Source of the DNA: Paraburkholderia hiiakae
GTDB lineage: Bacteria; Pseudomonadota; Gammaproteobacteria; Burkholderiales; Burkholderiaceae
Assembly (NCBI RefSeq): GCF_904848665.1
Contig: NZ_CAJHCQ010000002.1
Coordinates: 372,001 to 436,000 of the forward strand
Direction of reading: 5' to 3'
DNA length: 64,000 bases
Every line of letters starts with the position of its first letter. The stretch's first letter is position 1. The translations under genes and the position numbers were made by a program. Below are positions 9,314 to 18,292 of this stretch, piece after piece. The notes beneath the pieces were generated by a model. That model ran no database searches. It had not been told where the DNA came from and saw nothing but the letters and a program-made list of their open reading frames with translations.

Positions 9314-9399
9314 AAATATTGCGCCCTCGCTACGGCTGCCCGTCGGGAATTTCGGCCCTGCGCTGGATCCCTGGAGGAGGGGAGACGTGCGCAATATTT
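9314..9399. repeat. 11-bp perfect inverted repeat upstream of the lipoprotein gene
   Basis: AAATATTGCGC at 9314-9324 is exactly mirrored by GCGCAATATTT at 9389-9399, with 64 bases between. It lies about 200 bases before the glycosidase-like gene. It could be a paired operator, or the base of a long hairpin. The rest of the 9120-9752 gap holds no convincing gene. Its distal half (9470-9740) is markedly AT-rich and probably contains the promoters for the lipoprotein gene and the small gene at 9753. Confidence 0.45.
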
Positions 9400-9752
9400 T
9401 CGGACGAGACTACAAAGTCACTACTTGAAGTCAGACGCGCGGCGGATGTTACCGATAATTCCCCCTGGCATGTGAAAATCAGACGTAACAAAATGTCACA
9501 CGAATTCACATGAGTTTCAATTACCGAAACTTAGTGAATTTCCGCCAATAGCAAGGTATTAATTACCTCAAGAGAAGCCGGTAATGCTTGCTGCATCGAT
9601 TGCGTGTTTCAGTTGCTATTTCCGGCTATATCGGCAGTTCTGGGGCGGGCTGAAGACCGAGAGTGTAATTAATTCTTTGGTCTATATTTCCCTTTTAAAT
9701 CCCTTTCTGATTTAATTCGGGTCGGAATTTAATTGACTCTGCTGCGGCGGTT

Positions 9753-9926
9753 ATGCGAATCGATCCCTATAGCTTCGGGCTGTTCATTTCGGTCGAGGAG
9801 GAAGAGGCGTTCGGCGTGACAGGCGTGTTTGTTTTCATAACGGGCGCAATGGCGCTCGTGATGGTTTGCATCGGCCTGATGCGGCGGCGCACGCCTTGCA
9901 AGTCGCTGGAGAGCATTTCGCACTGA
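9753..9926 (+). CDS. small membrane protein, 57 aa
   Basis: A short reading frame starting MRIDPYSFGLF, with an acidic patch (VEEEEAFG) and then one hydrophobic segment (VFVFITGAMALVMVCIGLM), followed by RRR as a positive-inside anchor. The layout is that of a single-pass inner-membrane protein. It ends 6 bases before the convergent AraC gene end. No family is recognised, there is no strong ribosome site and coding status is unproven. An ATG-to-stop frame with an ideal membrane segment and flanking charges is the evidence. Confidence 0.45.
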   Translation: MRIDPYSFGLFISVEEEEAFGVTGVFVFITGAMALVMVCIGLMRRRTPCKSLESISH

Positions 9927-9932
9927 GCGCCC

Positions 9933-10838
9933 TCAACCCGCCGCCTGCTCCCGTGCATACTGCGCCGGCGGCACGCCCACGTGCCGCGTGAACGCCACGC
10001 TGAACGTGCTGGCCGAGCTGTAGCCAACACGCAGCGCGACCTCCGCCACGCCCTGCGCTTCCCGGCGCAGCAGGTTTCTCGCGATCGCCATGCGCCAGCC
10101 GAGCAGATACTCCATCGGCGCGACACCCACCGCTCGCCGGAAGCGCTCGAAAAACGCCGAGCGCGACAGCGCCGCTTCCTTCGCGAGCTGCGCGACGGTC
10201 CAGGGCAGGGTGGGGCTTCCATGCATACGCCGTAGCGCCGGCGCGAGGCGCGGGTCGCCGAGACCGCGCAGCAGGCCCGGCGTAGCCGACGCGTCCCCCG
10301 TCGAGCGCAACGCTTCGATCAGCAGCACCTCCAGCAGGCGCGCGAGGATGACATCGCGCGCGGGCCGCTGCGCGCGCGACTCGTCGCGCACGAGTTGTAC
10401 GAGCGTGGCGAGCCGCTTTTCGCCACGAACATGGACGAGCTGCGGGAGCAGGGAGACGAGCAAGGCCGCATCGGGCGAGCCGAACACGCAGTAACCCACG
10501 AGCATCTGCACGTTGGGCGGCCCGCTCGGGTTGCCAAGCCGGTATTCGCCGCTGAGCTGCGCGACGGGGGTGGTGTCGGTGGTCTGCGTCGTCGCCGGAT
10601 CGAGGCTCGACACCGTGAAGCCGTGGGCCTCCGGGATCAGGATGAAATCGTCGGGTTCGAGCGTGACCGGCTCCTGGCCATCCACTTCGAGGCGGCATGA
10701 ACCTTCGAGGATCGCGCAGTAGAAGGGCTGCCCGGCATCCACGCGCCGAATACGCCAGGCACCGGCGCCGCTCACCCTTTTCGAGAGCGAGGCGCCCGGC
10801 TGGAGCAGCGCGACCACTTCGGCAAGCGGGTCGATCAT
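9933..10838 (-). CDS. AraC-family transcriptional regulator with cupin ligand domain
   Basis: A protein of 301 aa with an N-terminal cupin-type sensing domain (LEVDGQEPVTLEPDDFILIP, cupin_6 style) and two AraC helix-turn-helix motifs at the C-terminus (residues 200-295, LSRSAFFERFRRAVG and VGYSSASTFSVAFTRHVG). Such genes usually sit next to and control an oxidoreductase. Here the divergent neighbour is only a truncated SDR gene, so the original target appears to have been lost. The next candidate target is the aldo-keto reductase. Confidence 0.88.
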   Translation of the reverse strand: MIDPLAEVVALLQPGASLSKRVSGAGAWRIRRVDAGQPFYCAILEGSCRLEVDGQEPVTLEPDDFILIPEAHGFTVSSLDPATTQTTDTTPVAQLSGEYRLGNPSGPPNVQMLVGYCVFGSPDAALLVSLLPQLVHVRGEKRLATLVQLVRDESRAQRPARDVILARLLEVLLIEALRSTGDASATPGLLRGLGDPRLAPALRRMHGSPTLPWTVAQLAKEAALSRSAFFERFRRAVGVAPMEYLLGWRMAIARNLLRREAQGVAEVALRVGYSSASTFSVAFTRHVGVPPAQYAREQAAG

Positions 10839-10938
10839 GACCGGACTCCTGCAAATGAAGCATGGAGTTCTGATTGTAGCAAGTCCAGTTACGGCGGCTT
10901 ATCGACCGGGTAGTGCCAACCCACTTGCAGGAGCCTTC

Positions 10939-13137
<2,199 letters not shown>

Positions 13138-13149
13138 AATGAATCGGCC

Positions 13150-13220
13150 TGCAATGTATTGTGTCCCGCGCCCGCGCCGATACAGTGGGATACAAAGCCT
13201 CTCGCGGCATACGGTATAAA
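13150..13220 (+). promoter_or_regulatory. GATAC-box promoter, type I (sensor kinase)
   Basis: In gene direction: TGCAAT at 13150, GTGTC at 13161-13165, GATACA at 13179 and again at 13189, and TATAAA at 13215. The steps are 18, 10 and 26 bases. The same steps occur before the GFA/response-regulator operon (15244, 15262, 15272, 15298) and before the Tat hydrolase gene (26926, 26944, 26954, 26980). If TATAAA is the -10 element, the second GATACA covers the -35 position, as for activators of the OmpR/PhoB family. Confidence 0.7.
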
Positions 13221-13250
13221 CCCACCATACCCTGCACACGGAGTCCGAAC

Positions 13251-14600
13251 ATGCACGCCGATGGTTTTGCGGGCGGCGCGGCGATGAGCGCGCTGCACTG
13301 GCCGCGCACGCTGTTCGCGCGCCTCGCCCTGATCCTTTGCGTCGGCCTCGCGCTCGCGCAGTTGCTGTCGTTCAAGCTCACGATGACCGAGCGCAACGAC
13401 GCCACCGCGAACATGATGACCAATTACATCTCGCGCGAGGTCGCCATCTCCGTGGCGCTGCTCGACCATCTGCCCGCAGCGCAACGCGCGGCGTGGCTGC
13501 CGCAGCTCGCGCGGCGCACCTACAGCTTCATTCTCGGACCCGGCACGCCCGGCGAGCCGCCCGACGCGAGCCGCTCGAAGAACGTGGCGTCGGCCATCGC
13601 GGCGGGCCTCGCCGACAAGTACGCGCTCACCACCAATTCGGTGCCCGGCAACGGTGAACGTCTGCAGATCCATTTGCGGCTTTCCGACGGCTCGCCGCTC
13701 ACCATCGATTACCGCCCGGGTCCCGCGCTGCCCTTGTCGGGCTGGCTGCCGGCTGTGCTCGTCGCCCAGCTCGTCGTGCTGGCGGCGTGCTGCTGGTTCG
13801 CGGTGCGCACGGCCACGCGGCCGCTGCACGAACTCGCCCGCGTGGCCGACGCGCTGGGTCCGGACCTGAAGGCGGAGCGCCTGGAGGAAGAAGGCCCTTC
13901 CGAAGTGGCGCGCGCGGCGCGCGCGTTCAACGCCATGCAGGAGCGCATATCGGCGCACGTGGCCGAGCGCATGCAGATACTCGCGGCCATCTCCCACGAT
14001 TTGCAGACGCCGATCACGCGCATGCGCCTGCGGGTGGACCAGATGGACGACGACGCGCAAGCGGGCAAGCTCGCCCAGGACCTGCACGAGATGGAGCAAC
14101 TGGTGAAGGAGGGCGTGGCCTACGCGCGCACGCTGCACGGCACCGGTGAAGCGCCCGCCCGCGTCGATCTCGACGCGCTGCTCGACAGCCTGGTGTGCGA
14201 CTACGTGGATGCGGGTTCGCCCGTGACCTTCGAGCGCCGCCTGAACGTGGCGATCGTCACGCGTGTGCAGGCGCTGCGCCGCATCGTCGGCAATCTCGTG
14301 GACAACGCGCTGAAGTACGGCAGCACGGCCGCCATCGAAGTGAGCGCGTCGCCGCGGGACAAGACCGTCACGATCTCGGTGCTCGACAGCGGCCCCGGCA
14401 TTCCCGAAGAAGCGCTCGAAAAGGTGTTCGAGCCGTTCTACCGGCTCGAAACCTCGCGCAATCGGGGCACGGGCGGCACGGGTCTCGGCCTCGCGATCTC
14501 GCGCCAGCTCGCCGTGGCGATGGGCGCGCAGCTTACGCTGCGCAACCGGCCCGAAGGCGGACTGGAAGGACGGCTCGTGCTTGGCGGCGCGGATGCGTGA
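13251..14600 (+). CDS. sensor histidine kinase (EnvZ-like)
   Basis: A protein of 449 aa. There is one membrane helix near residues 22-45, a periplasmic sensor of about 115 residues with no recognised fold, and a second helix near 161-182. HAMP follows, then a HisKA domain with phospho-acceptor His249 in AAISHDLQTPITRMR, and a HATPase domain (NLVDNALKYG, DSGPGIP, GTGLGLAI). It phosphorylates a response regulator. The only candidate partner nearby is the OmpR-type gene at 15845, separated by a cupin gene and two others. Both genes are preceded by the same type I GATAC promoter, supporting a common circuit with feedback. Confidence 0.9.
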   Translation: MHADGFAGGAAMSALHWPRTLFARLALILCVGLALAQLLSFKLTMTERNDATANMMTNYISREVAISVALLDHLPAAQRAAWLPQLARRTYSFILGPGTPGEPPDASRSKNVASAIAAGLADKYALTTNSVPGNGERLQIHLRLSDGSPLTIDYRPGPALPLSGWLPAVLVAQLVVLAACCWFAVRTATRPLHELARVADALGPDLKAERLEEEGPSEVARAARAFNAMQERISAHVAERMQILAAISHDLQTPITRMRLRVDQMDDDAQAGKLAQDLHEMEQLVKEGVAYARTLHGTGEAPARVDLDALLDSLVCDYVDAGSPVTFERRLNVAIVTRVQALRRIVGNLVDNALKYGSTAAIEVSASPRDKTVTISVLDSGPGIPEEALEKVFEPFYRLETSRNRGTGGTGLGLAISRQLAVAMGAQLTLRNRPEGGLEGRLVLGGADA

Positions 14601-14634
14601 AATGCGGCGCGCCGTGCGCGCTCGCCCACGTCGC

Positions 14635-15000
14635 TTAAGCGAGCGGAATGAAGACGTTGAACTGGCCTTCCTCGGGGTGGCGCGAGCGATGACCCTTGCC
14701 CACGGTGTCTTCGCACAGCACGACCGTGCCCGGCTCGCAATGGCGCGTGTCGCCGTCGCTCGTTTCGAACTCGACCCAGCCGGTCATCCAGATCACGAAC
14801 TGACGAACCGGCGTGGTGTGCCAGTCCGCCTCCTTGAGGCCCGCCGGCACCCACCCAAAGCGCACCGCCTTCGCCTGCTCCCACGTCGAAAGATAAATGG
14901 GCGGGATGTTGGGAAAGAGCTCCAGCGGCGTGAGCGGGATATCGATGTCCTCGAAATGGGACTCGCCCTGGGCGTCGGCGTAGATTCGCAGACATTTCAT
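14635..15000 (-). CDS. cupin-domain protein
   Basis: A protein of 121 aa forming a single cupin barrel: WHTTPVRQFVIWMTGWVEFE is the first conserved segment (with a His), and CEPGTVVLCEDTVGKGH the second (with a metal-ligand-like His). AGGAGG precedes the start. Small cupins of this type bind a metal or a small ligand; the reaction is unknown. It lies on the opposite strand, inserted between the kinase and the rest of the two-component locus, and has no GATAC promoter of its own. It might be an accessory sensor, but that is speculation. Confidence 0.8.
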   Translation of the reverse strand: MKCLRIYADAQGESHFEDIDIPLTPLELFPNIPPIYLSTWEQAKAVRFGWVPAGLKEADWHTTPVRQFVIWMTGWVEFETSDGDTRHCEPGTVVLCEDTVGKGHRSRHPEEGQFNVFIPLA

Positions 15001-15098
15001 GGAGACCTCCTGGAGCCGTTCTCTGCGTTTCGCTCGCTACAGCAAACGAGCATAAACAATGCCGGTTTGTTGCTGGCCCGGCTGCGGTCATTGCCGGG

Positions 15099-15118
15099 CA
15101 TTTCAGGTCATTTCAGGT
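15099..15118. repeat. tandem 10-bp repeat upstream of cupin gene
   Basis: CATTTCAGGT occurs twice back to back, about 100 bases before the cupin start and 120 bases before the type I promoter of the GFA operon. A 10-base period puts both copies on the same DNA face, as for a dimeric or tandem-binding regulator. The rest of the 15001-15232 gap shows nothing else convincing. Confidence 0.4.
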
Positions 15119-15232
15119 CGATGAGCAGCGCGCCGAATCTGCGCCAGCGCACATTGTCGTCCCGAATCGCGCGCCGCGGGTCCGGTTTGTACGCGCCCCG
15201 TCGTCGTGCCCTGTAGCGATTTGCGCCCGCAT

Positions 15233-15303
15233 TGCAATATGTTGTGTCCGCCCGCGCGGTGGATACCGTGCGATACAGCGCCGCGCGCGCCTTGCGCTAT
15301 AAA
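15233..15303 (+). promoter_or_regulatory. GATAC-box promoter, type I (GFA / small ORF / response regulator operon)
   Basis: TGCAAT at 15233, GTGTC at 15244-15248, GATAC at 15262, GATACA at 15272 and TATAAA at 15298. Every spacing equals that of the sensor-kinase promoter, although the filler bases differ, so the match reflects selection rather than recent duplication. This implies that the response regulator is made from a promoter of its own regulon. Confidence 0.7.
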
Positions 15304-15336
15304 TCAGGCAACCAGATCAAACGAGCGGAGAGCAAT

Positions 15337-15720
15337 ATGAGCACGTCGAAGGGCACGTCTAGCTGGAAGGGTTCCTGTCATTGCGGTGCGGTACAGTTCG
15401 AAGTCCGAACGGCGATCGAGCCGGCCGGGCGTTGCAACTGCAGCCTGTGCCGCCGCAAGGGCGCGCTGATGAGCCCGCTGTTCGAGGCTCGCGAACTGAC
15501 CATCCTCGCGGGCGAAGACGCGCTCACGCTTTACCAGTTCAATACGCGCGTGGCGAAGCACTATTTCTGCAAGCACTGCGGCATTTATCCGTTTCATCAG
15601 ACGCGCAAGGACCCGGCGCGCTGGCGCGTCAATCTCGGCTGCCTGGAAGGCGTGGATGTCTATGCGCTCGAAGCATCGGTTGCCGACGGCGCCAGCCTTT
15701 CCGTGATGGAGGACGCATGA
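15337..15720 (+). CDS. GFA / CENP-V fold zinc protein
   Basis: A protein of 127 aa with the GFA (glutathione-dependent formaldehyde-activating enzyme) zinc-ribbon pattern: GSCHCGAVQFEV, then CNCSLCRRKGALM, then FCKHCGIYPF. Seven cysteines are placed to hold two zinc ions. The family name reflects one member; most are of unknown function, with some involved in thiol-adduct chemistry. It is first in an operon with a 43-aa ORF and the response regulator. Its stop codon overlaps the next start (ATGA at 15717). Confidence 0.85.
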   Translation: MSTSKGTSSWKGSCHCGAVQFEVRTAIEPAGRCNCSLCRRKGALMSPLFEARELTILAGEDALTLYQFNTRVAKHYFCKHCGIYPFHQTRKDPARWRVNLGCLEGVDVYALEASVADGASLSVMEDA

Positions 15721-15848
15721 AACGCCTGCTCGCTATCCTGTTCTTCGCGGCGAGCGGCCTGGCTGCGGAGATTGCCCATCCGGTGTACTGTTCGTGCATC
15801 GCGGAAACCCGTTCACGCCTCGCGCGCAAGGAGAAAAAGAACCAATGA
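15717..15848 (+). CDS. small secreted or membrane protein, 43 aa, coupled to response regulator
   Basis: This frame overlaps the GFA stop by ATGA at its start and overlaps the response-regulator start by ATGA at its end, so translation of all three genes is probably coupled. The product starts MKRLLAILFFAASGLAAEIA, a typical signal peptide, followed by a short tail with VYCSCIAE and a basic end (RKEKKNQ). The two cysteines in CSC could be redox-active or bind metal once exported. No family is recognised. The double ATGA overlap is the main evidence that it is real. Confidence 0.65.
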   Translation: MKRLLAILFFAASGLAAEIAHPVYCSCIAETRSRLARKEKKNQ

Positions 15849-16588
15849 CGGAAAAGATCGATCACGTCCTGATCGTCGATGACGATCGCGGCATACGTGA
15901 ACTGGTCGGGGCGTACCTCGAAAAGAACGGCATGCGCGTGTCGCTGGCCGCGAACGGGCGCGAGATGCGCGCGTTGCTGGAGAGCGGCGCGCCCGACCTG
16001 ATCGTGCTCGACCTCATGATGCCCGGTGACGACGGCCTCGTGCTATGCCGCGAACTGCGCGCGGGCAAGTTCCGCGCCGTGCCCGTGGTGATGCTCACCG
16101 CGCGCAACGAGGAGACGGATCGCATCGTCGGCCTCGAAATGGGCGCCGACGACTATCTGCCCAAGCCCTTCGCCGTGCGCGAACTGTTCGCGCGCATCCG
16201 CTCGGTGCTGCGCCGCACACGCATGCTGCCGCCGGGCATGGAAGTGAGCGAGTCGGCGCAATTGCTCGCGTTCGGCGACTGGCGGCTCGATACCACGGCG
16301 CGCCATCTGCTGGATGCCGAAGGCACGATTGTCGCGCTGAGCGGCGCGGAATACCGGCTGCTGCGCGTGTTCCTCGACCATCCACAGCGCGTGCTCACGC
16401 GCGACCAACTGCTGAGCCTCACGCAAGGCCGCCAGGCCGATGCGTTCGACCGCTCGATCGACCTGCTCGTGAGCCGGCTGCGCCAGCGCCTGCGCGACGA
16501 GGCGCGCGAACCGCGCTACATCAAGACGCTGCGCAGCGAGGGGTATGTGTTTTCCTCGGCGGTGAGCACAGTCCAGGCCCCGGAGTAA
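15845..16588 (+). CDS. OmpR-family response regulator
   Basis: A protein of 247 aa. The receiver domain (residues 7-120) has the acidic triad DDD at 12-14, phospho-acceptor Asp56 in LIVLDLMMPG, and the Lys of LPKPF. The C-terminal OmpR/PhoB winged helix (residues 145-240) includes LSGAEYRLLRVF and the recognition region VSRLRQRLRD. It is the probable partner of the kinase at 13251 and the best candidate to bind the GATAC boxes: OmpR-family proteins typically bind tandem half-sites 10-11 bases apart, the period found here. It lies in an autoregulated operon with a GFA-fold protein and a small exported ORF. Confidence 0.92.
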   Translation: MTEKIDHVLIVDDDRGIRELVGAYLEKNGMRVSLAANGREMRALLESGAPDLIVLDLMMPGDDGLVLCRELRAGKFRAVPVVMLTARNEETDRIVGLEMGADDYLPKPFAVRELFARIRSVLRRTRMLPPGMEVSESAQLLAFGDWRLDTTARHLLDAEGTIVALSGAEYRLLRVFLDHPQRVLTRDQLLSLTQGRQADAFDRSIDLLVSRLRQRLRDEAREPRYIKTLRSEGYVFSSAVSTVQAPE

Positions 16589-16624
16589 GGGCGGCCAGGG
16601 TCAGGGCTGGCCGAATTAGTCGAA

Positions 16625-17539
16625 TTAGCCGAAGAAGCGCAGCAGTGCTTCGCCAACCGCTGCGGGCTGTTCCTCCGGCAGGAAGTGGCCGCAGTGGGCA
16701 ATCGTCGCGCCTTGCACTTCATCGGCGTAATTGCGCAGCGGACCAGCCATGTCCGCAATCGAGCCCTGGTCGGCGCTCAGCGCGAGAACGGGCATCCGCA
16801 ATTTGCCGCGCGTGCTCAACTCGCGATTCTGGCGCGCCGAAACATCGGCCGCGCGGTAGTAGGCCAGTCCCGCGCGCAATCCGCCTTCCTTCGTGAACAC
16901 GCGCAAATATTCGTCGATATCGGCATCCGTGAAGGTTTGCGGATTCGCCGTCTTGCGGCGCAGAAACCAGTCCAGGTACGCGCGCTCCTTGCCGGCTATC
17001 AGCAACTCCGGCAGATCGGCAATCGCATGGAAGGCGAAGTGCCAGGTGCGCCACGCGCGTTCGGGCGCCACGGGCAACGCTTCCGGCAGGGTGATGCCGG
17101 GGATGCCGGCGTCGAGCAATGCGAGTTTCGACACTTCATCGCCAAATAGTGCAGCGTAGGGATAAGCGACCCATGCGCCGACGTCGTGGGCGGCGAGGTG
17201 GTAGCGACGTGCTTCGAGCTTGCCGAGCAACGTGTGCAGGACGGTTGCGAGCGATTGTGTGTCGTAGCCGCCAGGCGGGCGGTCCGAGTCGCCCTGGCCG
17301 GGCAGGTCAGGGACGATCACGCGGTAACGCTGCGCGAGGCGCGGCATGACCTTGCGCCACGCGAACCCGCTCTGCGGATAGCCGGCTAGCAGCACCACGG
17401 TCTCGCCTTGTTCCTTTCCGCCGATGACGTAGTGCAGCCGTGTGCCTTCGACGGTCGCGAAGCGATGCTCGAAGCCGGGCAGGATTGGGTCGGCCAGCGA
17501 GGCTGGACCGTGGTCGATCATGCGTGAGGGCGTACTCAT
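16625..17539 (-). CDS. alpha/beta hydrolase, epoxide-hydrolase / haloalkane-dehalogenase type
   Basis: A protein of 304 aa. The nucleophile is an Asp in AAHDVGAWVAYPYA rather than a Ser, as in epoxide hydrolases and dehalogenases. The oxyanion strand reads VVLLAGYPQSG, and the catalytic His is in AHCGHFLPEE near the end. It is probably cytoplasmic and hydrolyses a small electrophilic compound. A 20-base palindrome at 17581-17600 lies between it and the upstream TetR gene and matches the palindrome in the tetR promoter, so it is almost certainly a direct TetR target. Confidence 0.85.
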   Translation of the reverse strand: MSTPSRMIDHGPASLADPILPGFEHRFATVEGTRLHYVIGGKEQGETVVLLAGYPQSGFAWRKVMPRLAQRYRVIVPDLPGQGDSDRPPGGYDTQSLATVLHTLLGKLEARRYHLAAHDVGAWVAYPYAALFGDEVSKLALLDAGIPGITLPEALPVAPERAWRTWHFAFHAIADLPELLIAGKERAYLDWFLRRKTANPQTFTDADIDEYLRVFTKEGGLRAGLAYYRAADVSARQNRELSTRGKLRMPVLALSADQGSIADMAGPLRNYADEVQGATIAHCGHFLPEEQPAAVGEALLRFFG

Positions 17540-17580
17540 GACGTGAAGCTCCTGTGGGTGTAGAGGAACGCAGGCATAGA

Positions 17581-17600
17581 TTGGAAATAATCATTTCCAA
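17581..17600 (-). promoter_or_regulatory. TetR operator before the hydrolase gene
   Basis: A 20-base palindrome with 8-base arms TTGGAAAT and ATTTCCAA. Its core GGAAATNNTCATTTCC is identical to the palindrome in the tetR promoter at 18248-18267. On the minus strand it spans the likely -35/spacer region of the hydrolase promoter, so binding would repress. The hydrolase ribosome site (AGGAG) and start follow about 50 bases further. Confidence 0.75.
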
Positions 17601-17616
17601 ATTAGCCAAAAAAATT

Positions 17617-18237
17617 TCAACGCAGCAAACGCATGGCTTCTTCGGCCGCGGCTAGCATGTCGCGCTGTGTGCGACCGGATTTGCCGATCAACCGAAAGCC
17701 ATGGAGCAGCGCGAGCAAGGTGCGCGCCATGGCCGGAACATGGATTTCCGGTGCAACGGAGCCGTCTTTCTGGCCTTGCTGGAGGAGTTCGCGCAGCATC
17801 TCTTCGGTACGCCGCATGGCGGTTTCGATGCGCGTGGCGATTTCGTCGTCGAACGTCGCGAGTGCCGTTGCGCTCGAAACGACCAGGCATCCGCGTCGGC
17901 CCTCGCTGCCATGGGACGATTCGGCGTAGAAAAGGAGGATGACGCGGATCTTTTCGTTTGCTTTGGACTGCCTGGCGAGGCGATGGCGCAATTCGGCGTT
18001 GCGCGTCGCGACATAGTGATCGAACGCGGCGAGAAAGACACCGCGCTTGTCGCCGAACGCCTTGTAGAGGCTGCCTGCGGTCAGGCCCGTTGCTTCGCTG
18101 AGATCGCCTACGGAGGTGGCGTGGTAGCCGCGCTCGCGGAATACGCGCACGGCGCCGTCCACGACGGTTTCCATGTCGAATTCGCGCGGCCGGCCGGGGC
18201 TGCGGGCCACGGATTGGGGTGGGTGATCGGATGCCAT
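17617..18237 (-). CDS. TetR-family transcriptional regulator
   Basis: A protein of about 206 aa. TetR N-terminal helix-turn-helix: TVVDGAVRVFRERGYHATSV then LSEATGLTAGSLYKAFGDK. The ligand domain is of the TetR_C group often linked to oxidoreductases and hydrolases. The start at 18237 is preferred over 18261: the latter lies inside the operator, whereas a TATAAT sits exactly six bases before 18237, suggesting a leaderless message. It probably represses itself and the downstream hydrolase through matching palindromes. Confidence 0.88.
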   Translation of the reverse strand: MASDHPPQSVARSPGRPREFDMETVVDGAVRVFRERGYHATSVGDLSEATGLTAGSLYKAFGDKRGVFLAAFDHYVATRNAELRHRLARQSKANEKIRVILLFYAESSHGSEGRRGCLVVSSATALATFDDEIATRIETAMRRTEEMLRELLQQGQKDGSVAPEIHVPAMARTLLALLHGFRLIGKSGRTQRDMLAAAEEAMRLLR

Positions 18238-18243
18238 GGTGCG

Positions 18244-18272
18244 ATTATAGGAAATGTTCATTTCCTAATCAA
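18244..18272 (-). promoter_or_regulatory. tetR promoter with operator in the spacer
   Basis: On the minus strand TTGATT (18272-18267) and TATAAT (18249-18244) are separated by exactly 17 bases. The 20-base palindrome TAGGAAATGTTCATTTCCTA (18248-18267) fills that spacer. TetR binding here would block polymerase directly. The predicted transcription start falls on or next to the ATG at 18237, so the mRNA may have no leader. Confidence 0.7.
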
Positions 18273-18292
18273 CTACCCCATCTAATCCACCC

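Noticed and set aside
16591..16612. Hairpin GGCCAG/CTGGCC after the response regulator
   Set aside because: No T tract follows and the stem is short, so it is not listed as a terminator.
18238..18261. Start of the TetR protein at 18261 (MNISYNRT)
   Set aside because: That codon lies within the operator palindrome and upstream of the TATAAT, so it would not be on the predicted transcript.
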